Assembly: GCF_963678635.1 (NCBI RefSeq)
Contig: NC_087063.1
Span: forward strand, 43,412,759 to 43,476,758
Reading direction: 5' to 3'
Length of the DNA: 64,000 nt
Source of the DNA: Symsagittifera roscoffensis
Lineage: Eukaryota > Xenacoelomorpha > Acoela > Convolutidae
Under the pieces are notes generated by a model. That model was not told where the DNA came from and did no database searches. It saw nothing but the letters and a program-made list of their open reading frames with translations. Shown piece by piece: positions 19,481-30,570 of this stretch. A program made the translations under genes and the position numbers. Each line of letters opens with the position of its first letter. Positions within the stretch are counted from its first letter, which is position 1.

Positions 19481-20780
19481 TACGTCCGTTTCTTAAAACA
19501 TTTTTGTACGAGGGCATACAGCTCTCTCTGATGCAGTTTTCCCCTATTTGGATCATAGACTGGTAAAGAGAAAGAGAGAGAGAGAGGTCACTCCACTCTC
19601 GACCAGAAATCCCTCAGTCGAGTTAAGGCCAGCACCAAGTTCTCGGGATTTACATGTTGTTTATCAGTGGCCTTGGTTATCAGGAAACCCAAATTTTTCT
19701 ATGGTAACTGTGATGCAACAGTGGGCAGCGCTATCATCCTTCCTACACCAGGCCTCTGATTCCATAAAAACTCGATATTCTTGTACTCTCTTTTAAAGAG
19801 CTAACGCTGTCTTGAAACCTACATCCGCAGTTATCGCTATAGCGCACGTACGTTCCATGAGTATGAAATCACTGTCCGTGACAACGATATTCTTTGAGCA
19901 GTGATTTGGTAGATCAAAATATGATTCAAAACTTGTCTAAAAGGCGGAGTTTTAGCATTTTCGCTCTCCGTTTCCAGCTCTCCGGTTTCCCTTGCTCATT
20001 TTAATTATTTTAATCATCAAATTTTTGGTGTGGGTGAGTACTAACCCCACTCTCCGGACAAAAATATCCGTCGACGTCCCGTCAATCGCCAAGATTGAGC
20101 AGATCGAGGTTGGATTCTGCAACGCGTAAAGGACCATCTGGAGCAATCCAGTTGGATTCAGTGTTGTCATGACTGACGTTTTTGATGCCATCTTTATTGA
20201 CATCCTGAATCGTCAAGATTGTCTCTTTGGGATCTGCTGGCAGATCATGGAGCCACTTGAGCACTCGCAAGTTTGTTAATTCTAGCTCATGCGTCTGCTC
20301 CATCTCTGGTTCGAACTCCACTTCTGGTTCAGAACGATCATCGATCCAGTCCTGTTCTACGTCGTTGACTAGGTCGATCTCTTGTGGCACCACTACTTCG
20401 TCCAGTCCCACTAGCTAGTCCATCAAATCGCTCGAAACGATTCTGTCTATGACGAAGTCCTCGCCATACGGGTTGTACTTTTTCTTATTCCTTCCTTCCT
20501 TTCTTGCCCTGCCGTGTCTCCATGGTGAATGGAAAGTCAGGCTGTGCTCCTTTATCAATTTCTGTTTGCTCTGGCCAGTCCCAGTCTTCTTCTGCATATG
20601 GAAGATTTTCGCGTCAACCTCCGCTCGCGCGGTCAACTCCAGGTCTAGTGGCAGATCGCACTCATATACAACCTCATTCCCGTCGTTTTTGTCACGGGGG
20701 CCTCTCTCATTCACCTCGCAGGCCGGGTCCACTATTAAATATTCTTCCTCATGCATGTAAGCTGCGATACACCACGCCAT
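19481..20780 (-). pseudogene. Element B pol C-terminus
   Basis: Minus-strand match to A 3800-5164. It includes VYDPNRG...LH.RELYALV near 19500-19560, FLWNQRPGVG running in frame into the last segment near 19780, the IFVRRVGLVLTHTKN stretch at ~20010-20075, and the acidic region (VVPQEIDLVNDVEQDWIDD) at ~20340-20400. A CTCTCCGGACAAA copy (complement of the motif) is at 20050-20062. A short (AG)n run lies near 19569-19585. Frame breaks and stops at ~19790 and ~20415 show it is not functional. Confidence 0.75.
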
Positions 20781-21640
20781 TTTTTAAAGTAATTTTTGGT
20801 TCCCTTTGGTGGAACTACTTCCTGGAACACCCAGACATAATCCCCGACCGAGTAAGCTTTTGTATCCGCAGTCCTTTTATCAAATTTCTTTTTTTCTCTG
20901 ATTTGCACCTGTTGCGTCTACCTCCTGCCTAAATCATTGAGATCCTGCTGCCTTCTGATCACATCACGCACGTACGTTTGCGGTGCTGCTTTTTTTCCTT
21001 CGTACCCAGGGTAGAAGAATGTTAATGGAAGAGCTTTCTCGTGGCCAGTTAGCATCATAAGCGGATTTATTTCCTTGGTTGAATGTTCTGCGCTGTTCTA
21101 AGCGCCCATCACTTGCGGCAAGTGTCTATCCCAGTCATCCATGTACTGTGAGCATTAAAATCTCAACATGGACACCAAAGTGCGATTTTGCCTCTTCAAC
21201 TAGGACATTCATTTGTTGGTGATAAGTGGTTGAGTGGGCCTGTGCCACTTGCGACCTCTTAATTAACTCCTTCGTGAGATCACCCACGAATGCTTTGCCA
21301 TTGTCCGATTGGAATATGATGGGGCAACCGTGTCTCGCTATCCGCACATTTATCAAATGATCGCACGTTTCTTCCGCCGACGCTGTCATGCAGGGGGCTG
21401 CCTCTGCGTACTTTGTGAAATGATGAATCCTTACCAGCACTTGATTGTAGCCCGTGGCTGTAATGCATATTTTCTAATGATCAATTTGCACCACCTCATT
21501 GAATCCTGACGACTCTATTGACTGCAGGGGGAAACTCAGTTTCCTGGGGTTCTTGCCTGATGACATGACAAACATGCCGAGATCCATTTTTCACAGGCTT
21601 TTTTCAAGCCCGTTCATTCGAAACGTTTCTGTATCCTATT
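20781..21640 (-). pseudogene. pol: Element B integrase (broken)
   Basis: Decayed integrase. The recognisable core is at 21135-21440, encoding HHFTKYAEAAPCMTASAEET and FQSDNGKAFVGDLTKEL, so the second catalytic Asp is retained. The expected LVERQNR block reads LVEEAKS after a disruption. The HHCC region lies between 21480 and 21640 in more than one frame. Several stops; not functional. Confidence 0.8.
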
Positions 21641-22645
21641 ATAGACTTTTCCACGCATTGATGGCCCATCTGATCATGTAAACGAAAGAGTAATTCAGTC
21701 TGATAAAACTGCGGTAGCACTTTCGAATTATACTTTCGAAGTACAACAAACCCTTTCTCTTCAGATAAAATTGCTTCAAAATTTTATAGGTTTCTTTCTC
21801 CAGATCTCCTGTGTCAGGTGCTCCGTTCTCGATCCATCTCTTTAGATTGATCGTCATCCTATCATTTTGTTGAGCCCTTAAGAGATCCGGCAACCGGTAC
21901 CTGGCTTTCAGACACGTCTTTACCACGTTTAATTGACCGCTTATTATCTCCGGGGCCTGGGCATCAACCATCAACTTGACACACCATATATTTTTCAAGG
22001 GTATTGCTTCCTGCACTGCTGGTTCCAGGTTGGTACGGACTACACGTTGGTACGGACCAGTTCAAGCTCATCTGCGGCATTATCCACTACAGTGCCCTCC
22101 TCATCGGAAATATACCTGTCTCTGTTCGGGTCCTGATGCATTTCCCGATCCAACCCGCGCTGCTTCCATTCCACTAACAAGGAAAGAATCGCAATCGCCG
22201 AGACGTCATAACTGGAAGTAGTTTCCGACGTATTCTCCCAGGACTGAGTGCTGGAGTCATCACTAGAGCCGATGGATTCCACATCATTATATTCCAACTT
22301 GTCTGTGATGTTTCTCGGCTCCCCGGACAAAATTCTGTCCCTAGATCGCTTTGAATACGGTTCCCCAGTCCACTTTCTGTCCCCCGGTTGTCTTGACATT
22401 GTCTCCCCGGACAAGTCGTCCTGTCCGGGGCCGAAGGCGCATGACTCCCCGAACAATGTCTCGTCCCCAGATGAACAGTCCGAGCACGGCTCGTACTATT
22501 CTTTTGCCTCTGTGAATTGAACTTTTCTCGTCACGCTGGATTTTGACTTGACCCTGACTTCCTCAGTGGTTTGGACATGGGTTGCTTCCCGATGTTCCGC
22601 GTACGAAGTCTTCAACAAGATATCTTTCGGCATGGATTTCACTAG
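21639..22645 (-). pseudogene. Element B spacer between RNase H and integrase, LSGE repeats
   Basis: Counterpart of A's spacer. At 22040-22456 it encodes DDLSGETMS and ILSGEPRN repeats and acidic/Ser-rich sequence. At 21639-22016 it encodes IWCVKLMVDAQAPE and LKARYRLPDLLRAQQNDRM, matching A's 2450-2600. CTCCCCGGACAA-type motif copies occur at 22319, 22403 and 22445 (complement of TTGTCCGGGGAG). A plus-strand TGTCCGGGG at 22422-22430 makes a perfect 9-bp inverted repeat with 22405-22413. Unknown function. Confidence 0.65.
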
Positions 22646-23205
22646 CTAGTTCCTTATCGACCGGCAATCCCGTTCAACATCCCCACTCCGCATGGTCACC
22701 GGCCTTTTCTCCGTTCTTTCAGTGATGGTCAACCGCTGCATGGTATCCATCCACTCATGATCATACCTATCGACTTCTCTATCTAGCAAGTCACGGAGCT
22801 TCCCCATGACGTCCGGCGCCACGTTCACTGTCATATTTACCAGGGCTATGCTGTTTATACCCGGCCTGGTAAGCTCTTGATGTACCAGGTTTGATCGAAC
22901 TAGCAAATCCAGCGCGACAGGATCACCCCCGGCCAACATCTTTATTTCAGCAGCCGTCTCCACTGGAAGTTCAGGATGTCCTGGTATGGGGTGCCCTGAC
23001 TTGTCAAGCCACCTGGTGAGTGACAGTTTGTCTTACGTCTCCTTGTCCAGGAATAAAAATCCATCTTTAATTTCTGCTTGATTGGCCTGCTTTTCCTCTA
23101 TTCGCTCATAAAATTCTGTTTTTTTTTGCTGAGGCTATCGGCCTTCTGGTGCTTGTCACGGGTTTGATGCTCTATGACCATGTGGTATCCGTTCAGGCGC
23201 ACGAT
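22646..23205 (-). pseudogene. Element B pol: end of RNase H and first part of spacer
   Basis: Matches A 1210-1700: the region after the RNase H core, with HPIPGHPELPVETAAEIKML-type sequence and SNLVHQELTRPGINSIALVN. It is separated from the upstream RT/RNase H frame by stops and frame breaks around 23030-23200, including a T-run at about 23118-23128. No function beyond being the Pol tether. Confidence 0.7.
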
Positions 23206-24400
23206 TCAACGACCAATATAGCGTTGGTCCATCAAATAGGTTTTCAGCCAGGCAAGAGCACGATTGTCCACACGCAACTTGAAGGGAGCACTCCCTAATA
23301 AGGCTCTGTTTTCTTCCACGAAAGTGATCACCGCAAACATCTCTGTTTTTGGTGCACCGTATTTCATTCCAGTCTCGCTCAGGACCTTATTTCCATAGGC
23401 TAATGGTCGGAAAACGGTTCTCCGGTTCCAGTCTTGTTCTTGGTGAAGTATGCCCGATATCGCAACCACTGATGCGTCCGTGTTTAACACGATCATCCCC
23501 TTTTCTGTCGGCATGCCGAGGACCGGCGCCTCGCAAAGTTCGCGCTTGATGTTTTCAAACGAGACGTGAGCCTCATCAGTCCAGTTGAATTTTTTACCCT
23601 TGTTTCTCTTCAACTGCTGCATGGGATATATCTTGTCAGCATATCCTTTGATAAACTCCCGATAATAGTTAGCGAACCCTAGGAAGCTCATCAATTGCGT
23701 GTCTGTCTTCGATGCCTTCCAGGTCGGTACCGCTTCGACCGCTTCGGGATCCGGTCTGAATCCATGCTTCTCCACAAGGCGGCCCAAATACTTGATGGAG
23801 TGTCTGAGGATTTCGCACTTGGAGGGGTTACCTTCAGGCCAGCCTGTTTCATGCAAGTAAAGACTTCATCCAACCTCTCTATATGGCCCTCTAGGGTTGG
23901 TGTTGCGATCACGACATCATCGACATAGCACATGATGAGGTTCCCGTATTTCTTGGTTACATTCGTGAGGGCCTGGGCCATCAGTCGCTGGAATGTGGCC
24001 ACCGCGTTGCACAATCCGAACGGCATCCTTTTCCATTGGAACAATCCCAGTTCACACGCGAAGTCCGTTTTCTCCCGATCCTGCTTCCTGAGGGGCACTT
24101 GCCAGAACGCGGATCCCAAATCCAACGTCGTGAAGAACTTCGCATCTCCTAACTTGGAGAGGCTCTCATCGATACGGGGAATCGGGTATGCGTCCTTTAT
24201 CGTCGCTGCGTTCAAATAGCGGAAATCACAACAAAATCTAAGTTGCCCCCTTTCTTTTTGGCCATGACCACGCCACAAGCCCACAGAGACTTTGACGGCT
24301 CGATCATGTCATATCCCATTAGCATTTCGATTTCTTTTCTGCATGCTTCTGACTTATGTGGGGTCATTCTTCTTGCCCCTTCCCTGTGAGGTACCGAGTC
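23206..24400 (-). pseudogene. pol: Element B pol: RT and RNase H
   Basis: RT blocks are well preserved: CCDFRYLNA, YPIPRID, LDLGSAFWQVPLRKQD, MPFGLCNA and the active site MCYVDDVVIATP (~23900-23930). Over a 41-residue stretch around YVDD I count 36 identities to A. A frame break near 23830-23850 separates this from the thumb and RNase H frame (23206-23856), which keeps TDAS, KTEMFA and RVDNRAL. Because all recognisable residues remain, decay is recent. Confidence 0.92.
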
Positions 24401-25131
24401 CTATACTATTTCGATCTCATATTCTACAAAAATGCACCAACCTATATCGGCCTTGTGTCTAGAAAAAACGTCTGCGTTCCGATTCAACACATCTCTGAGT
24501 GAGTCCGGTTCCTTATCCGATATATTGTCTATCTCAAGTAGGACCGGTTTGTTCGATGCTAATTCTGTTTCTGTTGGTTTCTCAGGAAAATTTGAGCAAC
24601 TAGACAGCCCATCGTTTGTCTCTGATTTCATTGAAAACAGCTTTTTGGAAGACTTCAGTTCACTTATCCTCTTTAAATGCATTCTCGTATGGCATGAAAA
24701 TGGCATTCAGTCACTTCATGTTTCTTGAAGTTCTCCACACCCCGATACCCTGTGCTCAAAGGCGAAGCGTAACCAAGTTTCTTACCTCTTTGTATCGTCA
24801 CAGTTGTTGCCTCTGTGTTCAACAACACACTCACACACAGTCCGCTCTGAGTGAGTGAGAAGCTTCTTCCTAAAATAGCTGAGCTTTTACTGTTCGGATT
24901 AGGAACCAAACACACCTGTCTGTCGTTACTAAGCTCGTTCAGGTTCATGATCGTGAATGTCGCTATTACAGCCTGATGTGGTTTTAACCTAATTTTCCGA
25001 TCCAAGAAAATAGGCAACTTTGCTTGGTTAATCAGGATTTTATTAATTGGTTTCTTTTCATACTTCCTTTCTGGGTCCATGATTCTTATCAACCCGTCGT
25101 TGATGTCAGTCATGACTTCGAAGTTGCGCAC
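24401..25131 (-). pseudogene. Element B pol: protease-to-RT linker
   Basis: Follows the protease: NLGRDF-type sequence and NFEVMTDINDGLIRI, then LPIFLDRKIRLKPHQ, a Ser/Asn-rich segment (CLVPNPNSKSSAILGRSFSL) and NADVFSRHKADIG, the standard lead-in to gypsy RT. Two overlapping frames (24673-25131 and 24401-24706) show at least one indel. No enzyme activity expected of this part. Confidence 0.75.
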
Positions 25132-25850
25132 AAAATCTCGTCCTAGGATGAACTGGTCGGACTCATCAAGATTTTCTCGAAGACCAGGAAGCTCATCCAG
25201 GGATGTCTCCCTCCCAGCTGCAACGAGATGATAGGGGTCCTTCCGGTCACGTATATTGCACCCTGACTAGCCGCTGCCACTCTGATATTAGTCGACCTAT
25301 CAAAAACCATTTTGGTCCAAGTGCTCACAGGCATGACACTGACCACTGCTCCGGTGTCTAATAATCCCTTCACGGAGAGCTGTCTACCCTGCACGTCTAG
25401 TACATGCGCGGCCAGATCTGCTTCACAGCCTATGTGGACTGCGTCTTGTTCGAGCATGGCGTTGTGTCCGATTCGTCGGACCTTAAGCTCTTCTCGACCG
25501 ATGTAGATCGGGCCTACCTGGTCACTTGCATTGGTCACGTGAGCCTTAGTGTAAATGCTTATACCGTCCACATTCATCAAAATCGGATATGGCTTATGGA
25601 CTTCGATGTGATGTCCATCTACTTTCATTAGTCTTGGACCTCCTGTTGTGAGCAACGCTCGCACTGCCCTAGATTCCAACTTGGGATCTTTCTCTCTCAG
25701 GTAGTCCGCGTAGATGTCTAGGTGTACTAGCGTGATCTTGGACGGCTCGCTCAAGTTCTTCACCACTTGATGGTCCGCGACTGATATGATCGACATTATT
25801 TTCGTCCCTTCTCTTGTCATGTCGAAGGTCTTTCCCGAGATGACATTCAA
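25132..25850 (-). pseudogene. Element B aspartic protease
   Basis: A retropepsin-like protease that would cut Gag-Pol into mature proteins. The active-site motif GLLDTGAVVSVMP (D-T-G-A) is visible near 25340-25375, followed by GRTPIISLQLGG. About 130 residues precede the active site (VHLDIYADYLREKDPKLE), longer than a minimal retropepsin. Relative to C a short deletion removes part of DRSDVIPTNIRV. The frame breaks near 25140. Confidence 0.88.
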
Positions 25851-26470
25851 CTTTAGACCCTGCTTCCTGGGTTTCTGGTTCTCCTCTTCCTTCGTCGATC
25901 TTCCCAGAATGTCAAGTTTCTCGCGCAGCTCTGTATTCTCTTACCTTACCCACTGCTCACCTTACCCACTGCTCAACCTTTGGTGGCCAATTCTTGCTGA
26001 ACATTCTGTAATGCGGTCCGTGCCGCTAGGCCATAATCCACTTTGAGCGCAACGGCTGACTCTGCCTCCAGGCTCGAGGCAATCGCCTCATCAGGTAAGG
26101 TCTTCACCTTCTTGGTTGTGAAGGTGCCTGTTGTAACCTCTTTCTGCCGTGATTCGGCTTCATTCATCAGGCGGACTCGACCTGCCTTGACCACCGAAAG
26201 TGCCTCCTCATGTCGGGGATGCTTCGCGTCCGCTACTGCATTCCAGAATTGAGTGCAATCCAACTTAAAGAGTCCCTCCAAGTTACAGAAGAAGCATCTC
26301 GGTCCATATTTCATTATGAGTCCTCTCACATACTCTTCGCGGTCCTCGTCGGTTGCATCAAAGTCGTCAAGAAAATAGCCTATCGCCTTCATGTTTTGTT
26401 TGTAAGAAGAACAGTCGGAAACATGGTGGTCCATCGAACCACAGCTCGCACACGACCTCCTCTTATCCAT
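25851..26470 (-). pseudogene. gag: Element B nucleocapsid with CCHC zinc knuckles
   Basis: RNA-binding part of Gag. The first knuckle CASCGSMDHHVSDC fits CX2CX4HX4C exactly. A second, about 35 residues later, reads CFFCNLEGLFKLDC, with the His replaced by Leu; element D keeps His at that position. A Glu/Lys-rich helical region leads towards protease. The frame is open over 25973-26470; between 25851 and 25973 there is a short direct duplication (CTTACCCACTGCTCA twice) and a frame break. Confidence 0.85.
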
Positions 26471-26485
26471 GTCGTCACGAGGTCT

Positions 26486-26992
26486 TTACCAACTGGAGTT
26501 CGCGCCAGTGTTTGTTCCGCTGTAGTTGCCGTAATTGCTGTAACGATTTTGCGCACTTGGTTTTATGAGCAAGTACTCACGTGTCTTCATACGCAAATCA
26601 TTGGGCGTGGGCACCTGGTCCAGCGAAAGGATGAAGTATGTGGTCAACATGGTTTTTAGCTCATCACTTTTTACACCATCCATGAACTTCGAGGCAATGG
26701 CCAACTTTCGCTCCGATATCCTCTCATCGGGGTTGCTCCTCCTTCTGAGTAATTCAAGGTCATCCAAAAACTTGTCTATGGATTCGTCATCTCTTTGACG
26801 ACTCTTTTCAAACTTCATCATAGCTTGATGACCCTGTACACCAGAGCCGAAGCGATTCAGCGAGATGTCGAATATCTTGCGAGCGCTGTCTCGTTCATTA
26901 GTCCTTTTCACCATTACACAACTTAGGAACGTGTCCTCTAGGTTGCTTGTCAGTGCGATGCATTCTTGTTTCTTGGAGATTCCCTTCCTCAA
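26486..26992 (-). pseudogene. gag: Element B Gag capsid-like domain
   Basis: Resembles the retrotransposon Gag domain of Ty3/gypsy elements: a helical stretch with IFDISLNRFGSG, MMKFEKSRQRDDESIDKFL and LELLRRR, ending in an Asn/Tyr/Gly-rich linker to the zinc knuckle. It assembles the particle shell. The recognisable frame starts after a frame break near 26995; the preceding Gag frame ends nearby. Confidence 0.8.
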
Positions 26993-28670
26993 AATGTAGC
27001 TTCATTACCTCTATCCAAGTATCGATACAGCCATCCGACTCGTCCTTGTACGATTTCGGCTTTTTGAGTGTCCTTATTGACCTCTCTCCTCTCTCGGTTG
27101 ACTCGAGAGCTTGGTGATGAATGTTTCAAGAGATCTATTCAGAGGCTCAAACATCGAAGCGTACATCATTGTGTCTTTCGAGAAGGTAGTCATGTCTGGC
27201 ACTGACCTGACCTGTGGCATAGTGGGCAACTGTGTCCCCGAGGTGGCATCCGCTTCCGGTGGGACTGGGTTCGTCCAACCAGGCCTCGACGGGGCTGCCC
27301 TGGGTCTCTCCCTATGATTTGACTCGAAATTTACTCTTGACCTCGGCTGGGCCCCGGCACAGCTGCGGGCTCCATCTACATCAATCGCCTGGCGTAAGTC
27401 CTCTCTTGGGGCAGGACGCTTCTCCCGATTGCTACCGTTTAAGATTTCGTCTTGCTTCCGCATCATCAGCTCAGATTTGGCATCTAACCTTTTCTCCATG
27501 CTAATCATCGTATGAGCATAGGTATTGTCATGATCTTTCAGCAATCGCTCGATCTCTCTCGTCATCCTAATGTCTCTTTCTTCTGACTCCTAGGCAGCTA
27601 GAGCCAAGCTCTCCGCTAGGCATTGATCGGTGTTCCGAATCAATTGGGCCTGATCGGTTCTCGCTTGTGACTTCACATCCGTTAGCTCATCTCGCAACTT
27701 CTCTTGACCTTGCCGAGCCCTTTCTTCGACTCCATCTATTCTCTTGTCATGTCCCGTCGCAGCTCTTCGAGGCCTGTCATTACACCATCAAACATGTCGC
27801 TTACGCCGCAAGCCGTCCCCAGCACTGGGGTTAGACCCAGAGACGATGAAGTCAACTGAGGCTGTAGCCTGGTGCTTGATGACGCACCGCCTTTCCGTGT
27901 GCCCATCGACATCATCAGCCTGTTGAACGCCGAGGATGCTCCCACCGTTATCCCATCTGACATCGGCCTGGATGGCGAGTTCGACAACGCTTTCTTTCTT
28001 TTTTCATGCCTCGGACTCGATATGAGGTCCACATCTGAATGCAGTATTCCCGGATGGTCATAGCCGGAAGACAATTCCTCAGTTGGGAGCAACGTCGTGC
28101 GTTCATTGAACAAAATCTTAAAGCTTTTCTTGGCTTTAGAATTCGGCTGCTCCTCCCTCGGGCTTATGCTCGACATCATCGCTTTCTTGTCCTGTTTGAC
28201 TAGAGAGGGTTGTTCCTTTCTCCACCTGTTGCTCTTAGTCTCCGATTTGGACGTTCCCTTTTGAACAACAGTTTTTCTCGAGCTTCGACCTCGGAACGCG
28301 ACGAGGCCTCTTCCGTTCTTTCAACTTCCTCCCGTTCAAAGTCCTCGCCTGGCTCTTCCAGGTCCGCGTGATGGTGGTAGTCGGGTCGGGTCAGCGTTTG
28401 CTCCCCCTCCTCGAAAGGGTCCGTTGGTGTATCGCTCGCCGGTCCGGCCTCAGCACTTCGCCCTTCATCACCATTGAGGTTTTTCTCGCTTCTCAGTTTC
28501 ATTCCGCTCACTGAAAGACCAGCTTGACCTTTAGTCGTTGCGTCGTCAGCAAAAACGTCGGAAACGCTGCTAATCGTGGACCGGCTACGCCGTGATGTAA
28601 ACTTTCGCGTGCTTCCCGTGCTCAGCCTGGTAATCTTAGTTGTTACTCCTATTGAGTCTCTACGCTGCAT
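26993..28670 (-). pseudogene. gag: Element B Gag N-terminal region
   Basis: The start of Gag is ATG at 28670 (MQRRDSIGV), preceded by the non-coding leader. The first ~150 residues are basic and Ser/Thr-rich, then acidic (DLEEPGEDFEREE); the same start appears in D at 59503. The frames 28200-28670, 27736-28179 and 27074-27565 carry consecutive parts, separated by stops. The last includes a coiled-coil stretch (ETM..HDNTYAHTMISMEKRL) and a Pro/Arg-rich region. This is an unusually long Gag N-terminus (over 500 residues before the capsid domain). Confidence 0.75.
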
Positions 28671-28966
28671 GTCTTGTGATTAATCATAATATTCATACAA
28701 ATTGACGACAAGGTACAAGTGCCGCAAAACTCTTGAACAAACTTGCCTAAGCCGGGTTCTCCTATCTTTTCAAATATCAAAATATCCTTTCAATCTCTCA
28801 GAGATTGTATCAGTGACTCAACTTAAATTACACAAAGGGCCTGTTTAGTGTTAAGATTTTACTAACTCCACTCAGTTACCTGGTATAACAATATCACAAA
28901 TTTTTTTTAATAACCTATAACCAATACACAAACACAGCTTATAGTCTGATAAAAATACCCTACTGG
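28671..28966 (-). other. Element B leader between 5' LTR and gag
   Basis: Non-coding, AT-rich, between the LTR end (sense GCTGTCA, 28967) and the gag ATG. I could not identify a primer-binding site matching a tRNA 3' end directly after the LTR. Pieces of this leader are also present at 37955-38030 and 39863-40060. Confidence 0.5.
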
Positions 28967-29614
28967 TGACAGCAATCTTTCGTCCAGTATCACTTTACCG
29001 CCACAGTCGTATCAAATCACTGCTTCGTTTAAAACCAAACAATTTTTTATAAAAGAGCAGTGATGATTTAGAAACAGATAAATAAAACTTAGTCTTATAG
29101 AAAAAGACTTCCCTCAATTGGAACACTTCAAGCGAACAAAGTCCAGGACACTATCTCCTCAAGTGAGTGTGTCTTGACTAGTAAACTCACCGAGGTCTTC
29201 TTTCAGCTGTCCTGCGATTGTCCGAGCTGTCCTACTAAGCAGCTCACGGCAAACTCTGATCAAAAATTTCTAAAGTCTATGGAAAAGCTCTCCCACACAA
29301 GGACAGCTCCAAGTGCACGAGAGCAGGGAACAACTTTTCTTCTCAAGTGAGTTTGTCTTGCCTAACACACTCACCAAGGTCTTCTTTTATATGTTCCCGG
29401 ATTGCCCGAGCTTTCCTATTAAGTAGCTCAAGGCAACCACACAACCAAAATAACAATCAAAAACAAATTTTGTTCGGGTACTTCTGATGAATCCGATCTA
29501 GAATCCAAAGTTGATCGCAATTTTCCGGGTCAACTGGGCTCCTAAGTTCCCAATATGTAAACCCCGCTAGTAGTTGACCTTCTATTCCGACCTTAAATGG
29601 ATATTTAAGCTGTT

Positions 29615-30025
29615 CAAACTGCCCCGGAGGGTCCTCTAAATCTTCACTGAGGAGGGTTGTTATGGGGCTTAAGTCACTCCGGAGGGTTACTTTGGAGGGT
29701 TGTTAAGACACTTAGCTTACTCCGGAGGGTTGTTTCGGAGGGTACTTTAGTCAACTAAGTGGCTTCGGAGGGTCCCCTTAAATTCACTAAGGAGGGTCAA
29801 TAAGAGGCTTAATACGCTCCGAAGGGTTCCTTCAAAATTCTAAGTTTTTCAAGTCTCATTTAGAAGGGTCTCCAACTAGTCTGAGAAAGTGTCAAAACAA
29901 GGTAAATTCACTCTGGGGGTTATTTTAACTTCCTCGGAGGGTTGCGTGAAAAAATTTTCACTAAGGAGGGTTGCTAGGGGGCTTAGCTGACTCCGGATGG
30001 TTGCTTCGGAGGGTTCCCCAAAAAT
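29615..30025. repeat. Degenerate GGAGGGT tandem repeats
   Basis: About fifteen GGAGGGT-like heptamers in ~400 bp, often in pairs 10-12 bases apart (CCGGAGGGTTACTTTGGAGGGTT type). The pairs recur with a ~45-50 bp spacing and CTTA(A)G-rich linkers, so the block is a diverged tandem repeat. It is repeated at 38690-39080 and 40700-41115, and in complement at 54800-55180 and 58140-58550. Each pair contains four G-runs (GG, GGG, GG, GGG). Confidence 0.75.
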
Positions 30026-30503
30026 CGAGAAAACGGATGGCTCCACCGCTGTAAAGCCTCCGATTGCAGTCTAATTTACTTAAAACTAGGTTGACTGACT
30101 TGGTCTACCTTCCCAGTAGGTTAAAAAATTGATCTTATAAAACTTTTTGCCGCTGGGAGGGTTCCCTGAAATTTGGACCCTCTGCACCAAATTTTTTTTT
30201 CTGTGTTATCAACCCAAGAACGGTTGCGGTCTAGGAAAGTGATAAAAAACTTCGACTTATGGTACCAAAGTTTTTTCAATCGGTTGGCTATTCTTTGAGA
30301 AATCACCAAAAAAGCATTCGTCAAACTGGCCTTTTTTTACCACCTATATAGGTTCTCGGAGACTTTTTGAGCAATTCTAACTGGAAGTGCCTAAAAAATT
30401 TTGAAACGAGCGTAGTAGCCCTGTACGGCACTGGAATAATGCAAAAAAATTGGATCAAATAAGGTTTGGAAACATAAATTTGGCCAAAACTAATCAAGCT
30501 TGA

Positions 30504-30570
30504 ACCCTCCGTTTCCTTTCTTTTCCTATCTTTAAGTCCTTAGCTCTATCCACGGCGCTATTCGGAGGGT
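30504..30570 (-). other. tRNA-like segment in the LTR
   Basis: A 67-nt segment bounded by perfectly complementary ACCCTCCG (30504-30511) and CGGAGGGT (30563-30570). On the minus strand it contains TAGC...GTGGATAGAGC, resembling a tRNA D-arm/A-box; the plus-strand LTR copies at 54245-54306 and 57581-57642 read TAGCTCAGTGGACAGAGC, closer to tRNA. No T-arm or B-box is evident, so it is not a tRNA gene. Copies also at 39562-39628 and ~41598-41665. Confidence 0.35.

Noticed and set aside
29615-30025. GGAGGGT clusters as a CRISPR array or telomere repeat
   Set aside because: Repeats are short and degenerate with no fixed-length spacers, and the heptamer is interspersed in LTR sequence, not a terminal tandem array.
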